A stretch of DNA of 64,000 nt from Gonium pectorale (Eukaryota; Chlorophyta; Chlorophyceae; Chlamydomonadales; Volvocaceae): assembly GCA_001584585.1 (NCBI GenBank), contig LSYV01000006.1, positions 846,142-910,141 of the forward strand, given 5' to 3'. The position numbers and the translations under genes were made by a program. The notes under the pieces are model-generated. The model was not told the origin of the DNA, ran no database searches, and was given only the letters and a program-made list of their open reading frames with translations. This document shows positions 51,301 to 63,050 of the stretch, piece after piece (the first letter of the stretch is position 1; the number at the start of each line of letters is the position of its first letter).

Positions 51301-54300
51301 GTGCGGCAAGCACCTGCGCCGCGTACTGTCCGCAGGCTTGTGGCACGTCTGGCATCTACGGTAGCGGCTCTCATGGCAACGAAAGCGACCTGACGCTGTT
51401 TGTCCTTTTCCACACCTCCCGTGGATTCTCCCCGACAGCTCGCCTCTCCCCGCCCTCGTACCAGACAGCTTCTGCGCATGTGTCAGGAACACGCAAATGC
51501 GAACCGGCAATGTCGTGACCTCGTTCCCACCGACCCCATCGACCCTATCGACCCCATCGACCCCACCGAACCCAAACAGATCTTATCAGCGCTGCTAGCC
51601 GGCTTCCGCCTGGAGCGTCCCCGGGGCTGCCCCCTAGAGCTGTGGGATCTGGTCTTGCACTGCTGGTCGGCCGACCCACGGGCCCGTCCGAGCTTCGCTG
51701 GGATTGCCGCGACGCTTCGGGGCTGGCGGGAGGCCTACGTCAGCAGCAAGGTCGCAGCCGTGACCGCCGCGAACGCCGGCGGCTCCGGCACCGCCAGCGC
51801 CGCCGCCGCCAGCCCAGTCGCTGCGCAGGGTGGCGTGTCCGCGTCACCTTTTGTGGGCTTTGCCGGTACCGCTGGCGAAGAGCCGTTTGCTGCCCGGAGC
51901 GCAAGGACCGCCGGCCCCAGCTCTCTGGGCGCCGTTGGTGCCGCCGCAGCGGCGGGTGGCGCGCTGGATGCAGGTGGCCGCGCTGGCATGGGTCTGCTGT
52001 TCGCCGGAGGGGCCTACGTCCAGGGCGGCGCGGTTGACGCCCGCGGCGGCGGCCGCCGGGAGGTGCTTTCACTAGCGGTGGGTGCGCCCCGGTCGAGCGC
52101 AGCGGGGTCGCGCTCTGGTGGCATTCGACGCGGTGCCAGCGGCCCCGTCGGCGGCGCAGCTGGCGTCTTGACGACGCACCTCTCCTTTGACATCGCCGAT
52201 CCTCCCATTACGCCGGCGTACACGAGCGGCTCGAGCATCCTGGCAGCCTCCAGGGCAGTTTCCCGCGAGCAGCCGTTTGCCGCCCTGGCTCTTGGTGGAA
52301 ACCCGGGAGCCATTGGCGCTGCCACCGGCGTCGTTGTCGATGCAGCGGCGGCAGACGCCGCAGGCGGCGTGCAACCGCCGACGGCTGCTGGTGCGCCCTA
52401 CGCTCCTGGGTCGATGATGAGCCCTTTCAGCCGCGTCCCGACGATAACGGGGAGCAGCGGAGGCGTCTTGGGCGGACCGGCGAGCAGTGGCGGGGGCCGC
52501 AGCAACGAGAGGCTCTTGGGCGTTCATATGGAGCGCCGCCGGCGGCTGCGGCGCGTGGCAACGAGCCTGAGCGTCTCCGACACGCACAGCTCGACGCAGC
52601 TTCGGCAGGTGCGCCGGTGGCGGGGGTACAGATAGCGACCGCTGCGATACGCTCTATAGTCCGGCGTTTGCCTAGGTTGCGGGGCGTCGTCCATCCCGCC
52701 TAGCCTGCTTGTGCGTTCTCTTGCTCCGCCCAGCTGGCCCAAGCGCGCTCGCCGTCCGATTACCACAACGCCTGCGCCCATGACCTCTGTGCATCGCGTG
52801 CGCGCCCCGTCGCCGCCGCCCCACAGGCCCTCCGCGCCCTGCCTGCTGCCGCCCCGACCGACACGGCAGCCCTTGCCACCGCCGCCGCCGCTGCTGCGCC
52901 GGCCCTCCCCACCACGGACGGGGCCACCATGCACTTGCAGAGCCAGCAGCCGACCGCGGGTCCCGGCTCCCTCACCTCAACGCGCACGCCCAGCACCATC
53001 CTCCACGCGTCGTTCTTCAACGAGTCCATCGGCCAGCCCAGCAACAGCTACCCGAGCAACCCCAGCCACGACGGCACCGACGCAGGCAACTCCGGCAGCC
53101 GGCGCGGCGGCGCCGCCGGCGCCGGCCCGTCGCGCCCGAGCAGGCACAGCGGCCCGGCCGCCAGCGGCAGCAGTGGCACCGACACCCTCAGTCCCCCCCT
53201 GCAACTCGACGGCGCCCCTGCGGACCGCGCGCCGTACGTGCCACGGCAGGCGCAGGAGGGCGCAGCTGCGAGGGCGCAGGCCCGCGGCACGTCGCCCTAC
53301 ATCCGGATCAGCGAGCTCACGGCGCCGTGGCCATCACCGGGCGTGGCCTTCCCCACCCGGGTAGGGTGGGATAGCGCCTGGGGCTCCCGCGGTTTCGAGG
53401 CGCAGCGGAATGGGTTGCGCACTTGCCGTGCAGCGGAAGGTAGTCATGGCGGTGGGCGCCAACGTTGGGTTTCGCTTCCTGAGGTGTCTTGAGTTACGAG
53501 GGTAGTGTGTCCCACGGGGAGTTGGGCATCGGGAACGAGGTGATAGGGCTTGCCGACGGCTGTGCGGGGCTTGGCGTCTGGAGGCCCGCAGGCTAGATGC
53601 GACAGGCCTTCTGTGCCGCCGCCACCCCTCCAAAACGGGTAGACGTTAACGAGTCGGTGCTTAGAGCCATGGCTCTTGTGACCCGGGGGGCATTGCCACA
53701 CGTGGGTTTCGTATCTGGATGTTTGCTGCGGCATGAGCTCTCAAACCCCGCTGCGCCCACCACCCGCAGCCTGCGGAAGCCCCATCTGCCCTGGCCGGGC
53801 AAGCAGCAGCCACGGCGTCCCAGCTTGCAGGGCCTGCGGGGCCGTCTGGCGCCCAGATTCCCTCGCCCTTCGACGGCGGCGGCAGCGGCACCGCCACCGC
53901 CGCGCTGCCATCAGTGACGTCGGTGGTTGCAGTTGACGACCTCAGCCTTCGGGTCATGCTAAAGATGCCCGCCCGGAGCTCGGCGCCCCACAGCACCGCT
54001 GCTCTCTCCCACAGTCTGGCGATGCCGGCGGCCGCCGAGGCCGCCGGTACCGGCGACTCGAGCTTCAGTACCGGCTCGCGGCCGTCCCTCATGGGCTACC
54101 CGGCGGGCATGGTCGTCCTCCCCAGCGCCACAAGCGGCCTCAACTCCGACAGCGGCGTGGCGCCGTCCCGTGAGATCTCGCGAGATATGTCCTCGACGTC
54201 AGGGGCTGTGGCGCGCATGCCGGCGGCCTCAGTGCAGGCGGAGCGCGCGACGGCCGCGCTGGCGGCAGCAGCAGCGGCCATCCCGCTGATGCCGCAGCCG

Positions 54301-56349
54301 CTGCCGCCGCCAGCGCCGCCGTCGGGCCCGCAGGTGTCTCCCCTGGGCAGGGCGCCGCCTGCCGTTGCCCACGGCTCTCCAGTGCCTGCGGCGGCGGCGG
54401 CGGCGGCGGGTGAGATGACGACGGCTGGAGGTCAGGGCGGCGCTGCCCGGGAACAGGGTGCCGGTCCCAGCGCTGGCGACGGCGCTGGCACAAGCGCTCC
54501 CCAGACGGGGCTGCCACCGCCTCCTGCCGTTGCAGCAGCGTCGCAGGTGGACTTGTTGCCGGCTTCATTGCTCGACGACTCGAGCAACCTGCTACCCGTC
54601 CTGCCCGAGCCGGGCGCGGGCGGCGTCGGGTCTTCCTCCGGAGGCCTTCCCGCATCGGCAGCCGCGAAGGCTGCACGGCGCCGCACCGGCGGCGGTCTGA
54701 CGGCCAGCGGCGCCGTCGGAAGCGGCGGCGGTGGCGGGAGCGGCGGCACCGAACGCTCGTCCTTCCGGAGACACCACTCCCAGGAGACGCTGCTGCCACA
54801 GCAGCTCCTGATGCGCCAGGCGCAGCAGCTCATGTCACCGCCGGCGACACACGCGCCGCAACCGCCGCCGCAGTCGCTCTCGCAGCAGCGCCTGTCAGCG
54901 GCGCTCGGCACTCCGCGCATGCGCCGCGGCAGCAACGGCAGCCGCGCCAGCGGCTCGCAGCGCTGCGGCGGCGACCGCAGCTCCGCGCAGGGGTCACCCG
55001 CGGGCTCCGTGGCAAGCAGCCGCGGCGGAGGCACGGGGCCAAACACCGGCGTGCCGTCTCGCCTGATGCTGACCTCGCAGAGCCTCCCCCCTGGCAGCCC
55101 GCACTCGGCCATGGACGGCCGTGGGTCCAACGGCCTGTCGCCCGCTGAGTCTGTCCGGTCGACAGGCACCGCCGCCCAGTCGATCCACTCCACGTGGTCG
55201 GTCCATTCAGGCGCGGGCCTGGCGCCCAGCGGCGCTGGCGGCAGCGGCAGCCGCAGCCGCGCGACGGCGGCGACCGACACATGGGTCGGCGCGGGACCCG
55301 GCCGTGCCAACGCCAGCACCATGACGCCCGCGAGCTGGGTGCGAGGCGGACAACTCATCGGGCCGCTGCAGTCCGGTGGTGGCGCCGTCTCCACTGGGGC
55401 CGCCATTGCGGCGGCGGCCGGCGCCGGCGCCGCGGCACAGATGTCGAGCGGCAGCTCCCCGAACACGGACGGAGCCGGCGAGGCGGCGCCCACGCGCAAC
55501 TCCCTGTCGCACGGGCTGGTGAGCCTGCCGGACTCAAACATCGAGGCCCCGCCCCGCTCGACCTTTGACGGGGTGCCCTCCAGCCGCAACATAATGGACA
55601 CGGACTCAGTCCACCTGGCACACGCGATGTCGAGCGGTGCTGCGACGGCGGAGGGCAATTTCGCCAGGCTGTCGTATGGCCGCGCTGCCGCCGGCGTTGG
55701 CGCCGGTCCCGGGTTCAGGACGGTGCCGGCGGTGGGACCGGCGGCGCTGCACGTCGGCACGTCGGCGCCGCCGTTGAACTTCTTGGATGAGGGCCAACAC
55801 CCGCGCTACATGGAGGTGCTTCGCGAGCTGCCAGAGAGCGACTCAAATGCGCTGGAGCACACGGACTCCGTGCCGACCGGCATGGTGGCCATGGGCGTGT
55901 CAAACGTGAGCGTGGCGAACCCGCTCGTGCCGCCTCGCGCGCTGCTCCTCAGCCGGGGCATTGAGGAGTACGCCGCGGTGGCGGCGGCGCTGCAGACGCC
56001 CGCCTGCTCCAGCGAGGCAAACGGCGCCGAGCTTGCCTCCGTCACGCGCGGCTCGGGCACCGCCGGCCACCAGCTGCTGATAGACCCGGTGTGGAATATG
56101 GCCGGCGTGGGCAGCGCTGCAGTCCGGGGCTCGTCGTCGATGACGCGGACGGAGGGCGGCAGTGGAGCCACGCGCCCACACAATTCGGGCCCGGTCTGGG
56201 CGCTGGGCGCTGAGGCGGGCGCCCCCGGCGGGCCGCCGTCTGTGATCTTTGAGTCGACCCAGGACGAGGTCGTGGCGGAGCGGCAGGCCATCTATGACTA
56301 CCTGCAGACGCGCCAGCTGCGCGATCTGCAGGAGGGACTCGACTGGTGA
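48311..56349 (+). CDS. Giant TKL-type protein kinase with atypical ATP site, about 1,791 residues
   Basis: Tyrosine-kinase-like family Ser/Thr kinase or pseudokinase. Ten exons close in phase: 48311-48721, 49211-49362, 49600-49729, 50047-50155, 50400-50602, 50871-50957, 51184-51231, 51580-52608, 52734-53360, 53770-56349. The kinase domain covers residues ~138-433. It has the Gly-rich loop GKGTFKTVYRG, helix C Glu170, the catalytic loop HGDLAARN (246-253), DFG 268-270, WAAPEV and DVWSFGVTCWE. Two departures stand out. The strand-3 Lys position reads V-A-V-V (Val160), with Arg163/164 nearby. The HRD Arg is Gly247. The activation segment carries an unusual Gly/Pro insert of about 60 residues before WAAPEV. 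The remaining ~1,350 residues are low-complexity Ala/Gly/Ser with short conserved-looking islands and end in a helix (QTRQLRDLQEGLDW). No membrane segment is seen. Whether it is catalytically active is open. Confidence 0.9.
51531..51573. repeat. Intronic 9-bp minisatellite
   Basis: About five units of cgacccYat just before the acceptor at 51579 of the kinase gene. It serves as, or sits in, the 3' end of that intron. Confidence 0.8.
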
Positions 56350-58015
56350 GGGCCGAGCGCCCTAGCGCCGCCCAGTTTGGCGGTGTGACGCGGTGCCGCC
56401 AGGCGGGACGGGCCCCTGGCGGCCAGCGCAGTCCTCTGCGCCGCGTCGTCGGCGTGTCGTATGGCTTCGACCCTGGCTAAGCAGCACTACCAGGGCAAAC
56501 CCCAACCGCATGAGCCTGAACGGCCCGGGCATACCGGTGAACCGTATTCATACCCTTCGGACACAATCTGCGTTCTTCCCCATGATCCTGGTAGGTGGGT
56601 GCCGACACTTGACACCCAAGGCGAGGTAGATTGCACCTCGCCCAGAGCTCCGCCCCCGGACAAGCGAACGAAGCCACCCATAATACTTTCTGGCGGGGGG
56701 TGCTCACTGTTGCTAAGCGACCTTAGGTGTCGTGCGCCAGGACACAGTCTTGGAGTCATCTTGGCAATTTCAGCATCATCGGCCGTCCACTGATTGGGGC
56801 TGGCTCGTGCAGGGGCGGTCGTGTTCCTGGGCAGGAAGCACTGCGCGGTGGCAGGGCAGCAGCAGTGGGTGGGCGGGCGGCCAGTAGCGGCGTCTTGTCC
56901 ATGTCTTGGCCGGTCACCGGTGCGCTGCCGGGCCGTATGCTGTGTGGGTGTGGCTGGGAGGCTTGGAGCGGGACGCAGAGCTGTCCCCGCCTGCGGTGGT
57001 AACGGCGTGTTACAGCTCGCGCCGTGCGCTCTTTGGATTGCGGGCGGTTGTCGGTGGACTGTACGGCTGTTCTGGCCGACATCTTCCCGTGGGCCCTTTG
57101 CTCATTACCATCTTACACCGCAATTTGCTTGTGGCTTCCCTGGCAGCATTGGCTTGGCGGGAAGAAGTTTGCACTTGGCAAGGTTTTTTCCTGCTTGTTT
57201 CTCCTCTCGGGGAGTCTTTCATTCAGGGCGAGCTGCGGTACCGGGTTGGACTGCGATGTTGCCGGCGCGCCTCGGCTGGGTGCCGCCGGGATGGGTTGAC
57301 TGGCTCCACTCTTGGGCTGTGGCCGGTGCTTGAGGCGCTGGGTTTGCAAATGGTGCGGGTGTGTGGCGCGTGCGGCGCCGTTGTGCAGCGCGGACTTCGT
57401 CCAGACCTGCAGAGGATGGCTCGTGCGTCAGGCTAGGATAGCGTGATCATGCAGGGTCTGGCAGGCAGCGCGGGCGAGCTGCGCCTGGGGCCCTGCACCT
57501 GGCGACGCCTCGCCTTGCCGCGGTGCTGTTGGCAGGCGCGTCCGAAGGGAGCCAAGCATGGGCAGGCTCCTGCAACTTTGGCGGGTCTTCAGTCAGGTTC
57601 CGCGCGCACGGCGGTGGAGGTGGGCCATCACCACGAGCGCTCGAGGCATTGCAGAAGCGGCTTTTTCTGCTGGGCTAGGAGTGCGGTTGAGCCATGTGTG
57701 GGGCCTTCGAGCTGGGTGCCAGCGGCCTCCCGCACCACCCAACCTGCCCCGAAGAGTGCGTACGGGTGCCATACCGGCATTTGCTGGGCGTTGAGGCCTT
57801 GCAGCGCGCAGGAGTAGAAGACCAGTTGTCGTCGGCTGCCGGCGCGCGGCTGCGGTACGGTCGCAGGGGCGAGCGAGCTTTGATCGTTGGTATGCCAGCC
57901 TACAGGGCTGCGTCTCAGTATGCGACAGCCGCGACCTCGGTGCGGCGGCGGCTGGCTTGGTGCGGAAAGGGACGTGGTCTTGTGCACGGCGTTTTGCTTT
58001 AATTGGAGTAACGAA

Positions 58016-58175
58016 ATGCCAGCGTCAACGGCTGAGGTATCGTCGGCACATTTGGCCGCTAGGAAATTCGGGGGCTTCTTCCGCGCGGCGTGGCCATACT
58101 TTATCCTGAATGGGCTTGCGCTGGTGGCGGCCTTGGTTGCGATGGTGGGCGCGGGTGTCGTGAAATGGGAAGGCA
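58016..58175 (+). other. Possible small exon encoding a membrane segment
   Basis: ATG at 58016 opens a frame of 53 codons ending at a good GTACGA donor. It encodes AWPYFILNGLALVAALVAMV, a convincing transmembrane helix with aromatic edges. No following exon could be placed, so this may be chance. Confidence 0.2.
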
Positions 58176-59117
58176 GGTACGAAGGACCTGGCTGTGGCGG
58201 GCGCTCTCATGCTGCCGGTTGAAGCCGCTAACGGATGGCCGGGTGCCGGCTATGTTGGCGCTCCATGCCCCTACTACTGCCCCTACTGCTACCGGTACGT
58301 TGCGTGGCGTCCGCTCACCCGCATGCATGCGGTCCTGTACGCAGGGTTAGGCGATGCCGTGCAGATGTTAATTCGCCGTGATATGGCTGGTGATGTGGCT
58401 CGTGCGCGACAGTGGTGGGACCTGGCTTGAGGAAGCCTAGCGGAGAGCATTGCTGTCTGCGGTATGACGCACTCAGGAGGGGCGCTGCTGTCCATGTCAC
58501 TTGCGGTCGACTCTCAGTTGCGCATGGCGCGGTGCGCGTGCATGCGGGTGTGTGTCTCCCCAGTGTGTGTTGTGAATTGGCATGATGGCGTTCATCGCTA
58601 TGAGACCAAAGCTTGCGTGTCAGAAAGCCTCGTCGTTGGAAGGGCTGGGGGCCGGGAGTGTGGTCGTCCATCGTGCGAGTAACTGTCGTCGCGGTATTTA
58701 CAGGTGATAAGCATTGCGCCTCGAATATAATTGCAAGGAATGCAGCAGTGCAAGCGAAGCAAAATGATGCGTTGATCTTCGCCATGAGGGCGGTTGATTG
58801 TACGGCATGGCAGGGCATGGTCTGTGACTTTGTGTTGGCATGCATGTGGACAGTAACACCGTTTGGCTCATATCATCCATTTTTCCGTAAGGCTATTATG
58901 TGCATGGCCCTTACCTTGTGCAGCTCGCCTTCCGACCGCGGGGCAGGCCTGCACCCGCGATCCCTCACATCCAGGTACACCGATGAGCGCACTTAGAAAA
59001 TTTGGAGAATGCAGTAGGGAACTTCTAAAGGGGACTTCTCCCGCAGGTTTGGCGTCCACGTCCATAGGAGCGGCCATCGAGTTGCTATCGCTTTAAGGGC
59101 AATGAAAGCGGTGGCGA

Positions 59118-59153
59118 GGGGGGGGGGGGGGGCGGGCGGGGCGGGGGGGGGGG
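59118..59153. repeat. Poly-G tract
   Basis: Runs of 15 and 11 G with short C breaks between, on the plus strand just upstream of the TBC exon. Quadruplex-prone and a likely place for sequencing error. Confidence 0.85.
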
Positions 59154-59187
59154 AGAGTGGGGGCAGGGAGCACTGGGGCTATTACAG

Positions 59188-59323
59188 GGAGAGCTGGCAG
59201 CGGGCAAGCAGCAGGACCGACCGCTGCTGGCGACCTACAAGGACGTATTCTACTACCAGGGGCTTCATGACGTGGCAGGAGTGCTGCTGCTCTCCTTGAA
59301 CGATGAAACAACTCCAGACCAGC
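59188..59323 (+). pseudogene. Orphan exon with TBC (Rab GTPase-activating) motif
   Basis: Starts after a TTACAG acceptor and encodes LLATYKDVFYYQGLHDVAGV then LLLSLND. The core YYQG.HD followed by a hydrophobic helix is diagnostic of TBC domains, closest to the TBC1D20/Gyp8 type. A weak donor GTATAC is possible at 59324, while the frame itself stops at 59341. No neighbouring exon with the Arg-finger motif or the C-terminal half could be found, and another gene starts 137 bases further on. It may be a decayed fragment, or the rest may be lost in assembly. Confidence 0.55.
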
Positions 59324-59479
59324 GTATACAATTGCAGGCATGATTAATACTTTGCCGGGACCCCCGGGTTCGGGAGTTAGGAGTTTATGGTTTCGGTGCG
59401 CGCGGGAAGGTCAAGTAAGCACTGAATCTGAAACCATGAAACAAATGTCTGATAACTAACTAGCAGCTCGACGAAACAA

Positions 59480-62400
59480 ATGGTGAAAACGGGCTGTCTA
59501 TACGAGGTGCGCGTCTGAGTCTTGGGGAGGACCTAGCGTGAGAAGGGAGAAATGACTGCACCTCATCGCTATGTCAGGTCCTTGGCGTCGCAAAGGATGC
59601 GTCTCAGGCGGATATAAAAAAGGCGTATCGACAGCGGGCGCTGCAGCTGCACCCTGACAAGAATCCCGATAATGAGGTAACGAAACGACGTTTGGCTATG
59701 GATAGCAGAAATAGCTGAGCTCAAACTGGCATCACTGCGCGCATGCAGGACGCGAAAGCCAAGTTCCAGCTGCTGCAAAAAGTCTATGCTATCTTGGGTG
59801 ACGAGGAGAAGTGAGCGCTCTGATGCGGGCGCTTGGGAAGGCTCCACACAGCACCGAAACCCACGGCCGCTGCTCTGCTGCTCCCGCCTGTCGCTCGCAT
59901 CCGCCACATTCCGAGGTCATGCTGGTGAATGGCCCCTCGCCCTCTGGTAATGCGGATGACTTCCGCCCATATCTCCGCGTGTAACCTCGCCGTCGCTTGC
60001 CAACGCCCATGCCACAGGCGCAAGGTGTACGACCAGACCGGCAGCACGGACGACGATGACCTTGCGGGAGCCGGCTTCGACGGGCTGGTTGACTACTTCC
60101 GGGCCATGTTCTCGGTGACCACCGATGATATTGATGATTTTACGGTGGGCCCAGCGTGGATTGACGCATCTCCGCCAGCCAAAACCGGCGCCTCAGCTCC
60201 CTCCAGTGCCGCCTTTTCGTCGCCAAACCACTCCTTTCCCGTCCTCCGCGGTACCTGGCCTCCGGAGCACGGTGACACGGCGTGGGTGGCACAGTTCAAT
60301 GCCGTGGGACTTACGACTGTGCATCTCAGCACTGATTGAGGAGGTTCTTTTGTGCGTCATCCTGGGGGGCCATGCGCACGGATGCCTGTGCATATCGAGG
60401 ACTCTTTTTCAACATCCTTCAACTCCCTCCCTCGTTTCTCCATACACAGGCCCGCTACCAGGGCAGCGACGAGGAGCGGGCTGACCTGCTTCGCTATTAT
60501 GCCCAGTTCCGCGGCCGCATGGACGCCGTGTTCGACCACCTAATGTGCTCCGACCCCGACGTAGATTCGCACAGACTGATGGACATGCTCGAGGGGGCCA
60601 TCGCCGCGGGTGGGTGCGGGCAGGTTGCGGGTGCGGCCCGATCCTCGCGATTAGGGGTGGGGTGGAGCCAGGGCCGGATGGTGTAGGGTAGGGCGGTGCA
60701 GGGGGTTCTGCGAGAGACAGGTGTGTGCGGGGTGTTGGGATTGGAGTTGGGCAGGTGGCGGGCAGGGTAACGGGGCGCGTGGGGGGCTGCTGAGGGCCGC
60801 GCGGGGCTGGGTCCCGCCGGCAGGCAGGTGGCGGCAAGCTAGGGCGGCGGCAGGTTTTCGGACGCTGTGCATTGCGACGCTGCTGCGGGCAGCGCAGGGG
60901 CATTCAGGTTGGTCATGTCTCATGTGGTAAGAAACCCCGCGGCTGATGGGGAGGGACGTAGCTCACACCTTCCACGTGCATGGGCATCGCAGCCTTACCC
61001 GTCTTGCCTTGGCCGCAATCCTGCCTCCCGTCTCTCAACCCCGACCCCAGGCGAAGCGGAGCGCTACAAGCCCTTCACCTCCTGGGCCAAGAAGGTGGCG
61101 GCACGGCCCCGGCCAGCGCAGCCGCGCAAGAAGGCGTCCGGCTCCGGAGCGGGCGGCGGCGCTGGGCCCAGCAACGCGCTGGTGGCCGCCATCCAGAGCA
61201 AGGTCCGGCGTATACCCGTGCCCCAGGGGCTGTGCAGCACAGGCGGCGCCAGCGGGTGTGGGCGTCGGTGGCAAGGATGTTGACGGCCGAGGCTCTGGCT
61301 GTTTGCTGTCGGGAGCGAGCAAGGGGAAAGGGGCGTGAGGTGGCGGGCCAGTACTTCACCGGATAGGGAGGGTGCCGGGGAAGGCGGCTCGGAGGGCAGG
61401 TGGAGGCAAGTGCCCTCGCCAGGTTGGGCGGGGGCCGTGGGCCGCAGCGACCCTGGACCGCCCACTTCCTCGTCGTGCGTACGGGGTTGTTGGGACATTT
61501 CTGCGAGGCGCAAGCCTGCGCACCCAGCCGCCATCCCGCCATCCCTCTGCCCACGCTAACGGGCCTTTCACTGCTTCCTGCTGGGAGCCCTTCGTCGCAT
61601 CCCGGCTCCCGCCAACCCTGGCTGACTGCCCGCGCTGCGGCTACCCACACTGCCCGCCCTTGCTGCCCCAGCGCGCCGCCGCCGCCAACAGCTTCTTCGA
61701 CTCCCTGGCTGCCAAGTACGGCGGAGGCGCCGCGGGTGGCAAGGAGAAGAAGAAGCAGGGAAAGGGAGTCAAAAAGGCGGCAGCGGAAGAGGTGTGTTAT
61801 GTTGCACTTGGGGATATGTGCGTCTTTGCTGCCGGTCAAATCCGCTTGGCTGTCACCGCTGCGGCGCATAACGCGCCCATACTTATACCGGCAGCGGAGC
61901 ACCGCGCCGGTGTCCACGCCGGGTCTCGACTCTCATGCGCGTATTGTGTGCCGGACTTCGTGTGGCATAAGCCGCCTGCCAAGCCGGGCCCCATGATTGC
62001 CCTGCCCTGCTCCCTGCCTTCTCGGCGCCCACCTCGCTTTCCCGCAACGCTGTGGCCACCGCAGCCGGTGGTGGAGCCGACGGATGAGGAGTTCGATGCG
62101 GCACGGCGGCGGCTTGAGGAGCGGTCCGCCCGGCGCAAGGGCAAGGCAAGCGGCAAGGGCGCAGGAGAGGAGAAGGGGGCCGCCAAGCGCGGCCGGAAAG
62201 CAGAAGCGGCGGTCGCTGAGTCATCCGATGACGTTGACGACGTCGAGGATGAGGAAGAGGAGGCACCCAAGCGGAAGTCCCCGCGGAAGGCGGCTGGCAA
62301 GGACAAGGGCCGGGCCGCGGCGTGCGGGCAGAAGGGGCGCCCGGCAGAGTCGGATGAGGCGGGGAGCAGCAGCGGCAGCGACGTTGACGCGGAGGAGGAG

Positions 62401-63050
62401 GTGGTGGTGGAGCGCAAGCGGCCCCTGAAGTCTAAGGCCTCCGCGGGACAGCAGGCGTCCGCCGTCACCGGCGACGGCAGGGCCGGGAGAGGTAAGGGGA
62501 GCGGAAGGTGGGCGGGGGGGGGTACGATCTTGGGACCGGCAAGTGTGCAGTACCTTTTTGCGACAAGAGGTGGGCACGGCGTGAGCAACGGCCCAGAGCC
62601 GAAGGGATTGGCTTCTCCGGGATGCTTCCTTACCAAGGCTCGTTGGGGCTTCGGTGGCACACTGCACAGTGCTTTTCCTTGGTCTGCGCACTGCGTTGTC
62701 ACCTTGATTATGATTCACTTCCCTGCCCGAACGACTGCAGCCTGCCGCCCGGCCCCTAACGCCCGCACTGTTGCTGCCCTCTCGGGCGTCGGGCCCCGCC
62801 CCGTACAGCGGCCCCGCAGGGCAAGGGCAGCCCCGCCCGGAGAAAGGGTGGCCCCGCCGGTGACGCCGGGGGGAGGGGCGCGGAAGAGAAGGAGAATAAG
62901 AAAACTGGGCACACCGCGGCAGCGGGCGCAGAGGAGAAGGCGGGCCACCAGCGGAAGGCCAAACGGCGCCAGCCGTCGGAGGGTGCCGCCGCAGCGGAGG
63001 CGGCTCAGGAGGGGGCCATGCCTGCTAAGAAAGCCAAGCGCGCGATCTGA
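59480..63050 (+). CDS. DNAJC9: DNAJC9-like J-domain co-chaperone, about 471 residues
   Basis: Hsp70 co-chaperone; human DNAJC9 is a nuclear histone chaperone that brings Hsp70 to histones H3-H4. Nine exons close in phase (472 codons): 59480-59506, 59578-59676, 59749-59810, 60018-60144, 60450-60609, 61051-61202, 61672-61791, 62065-62491, 62809-63050. Exon 1 encodes only nine residues (MVKTGCLYE). The J domain follows, with HPD at residues 34-36. The family-specific part is next: [43 protein letters not shown], then AAIQSK and [11 protein letters not shown]. The human protein ends about here (260 residues). This one adds ~200 residues alternating acidic ([12 protein letters not shown]) and Lys/Arg-rich runs, ending KKAKRAI, as in nuclear chromatin proteins. 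The donor at 61203 (GTCCGG) is weak. Confidence 0.9.

Larger units (their letters stand above)
56350..59187. other. 2.8-kb region without a clear gene
   Basis: Contains the kinase 3' UTR. Frames are short; the only eye-catching one is listed at 58016-58175. T-rich stretches occur around 57050-57230. No poly(A) signal TGTAA was found on the plus strand. Confidence 0.45.

Noticed and set aside
54432..55760. A 442-codon minus-strand frame
   Set aside because: Shadow of the GC-rich kinase tail on the other strand; no domain and no independent codon bias.
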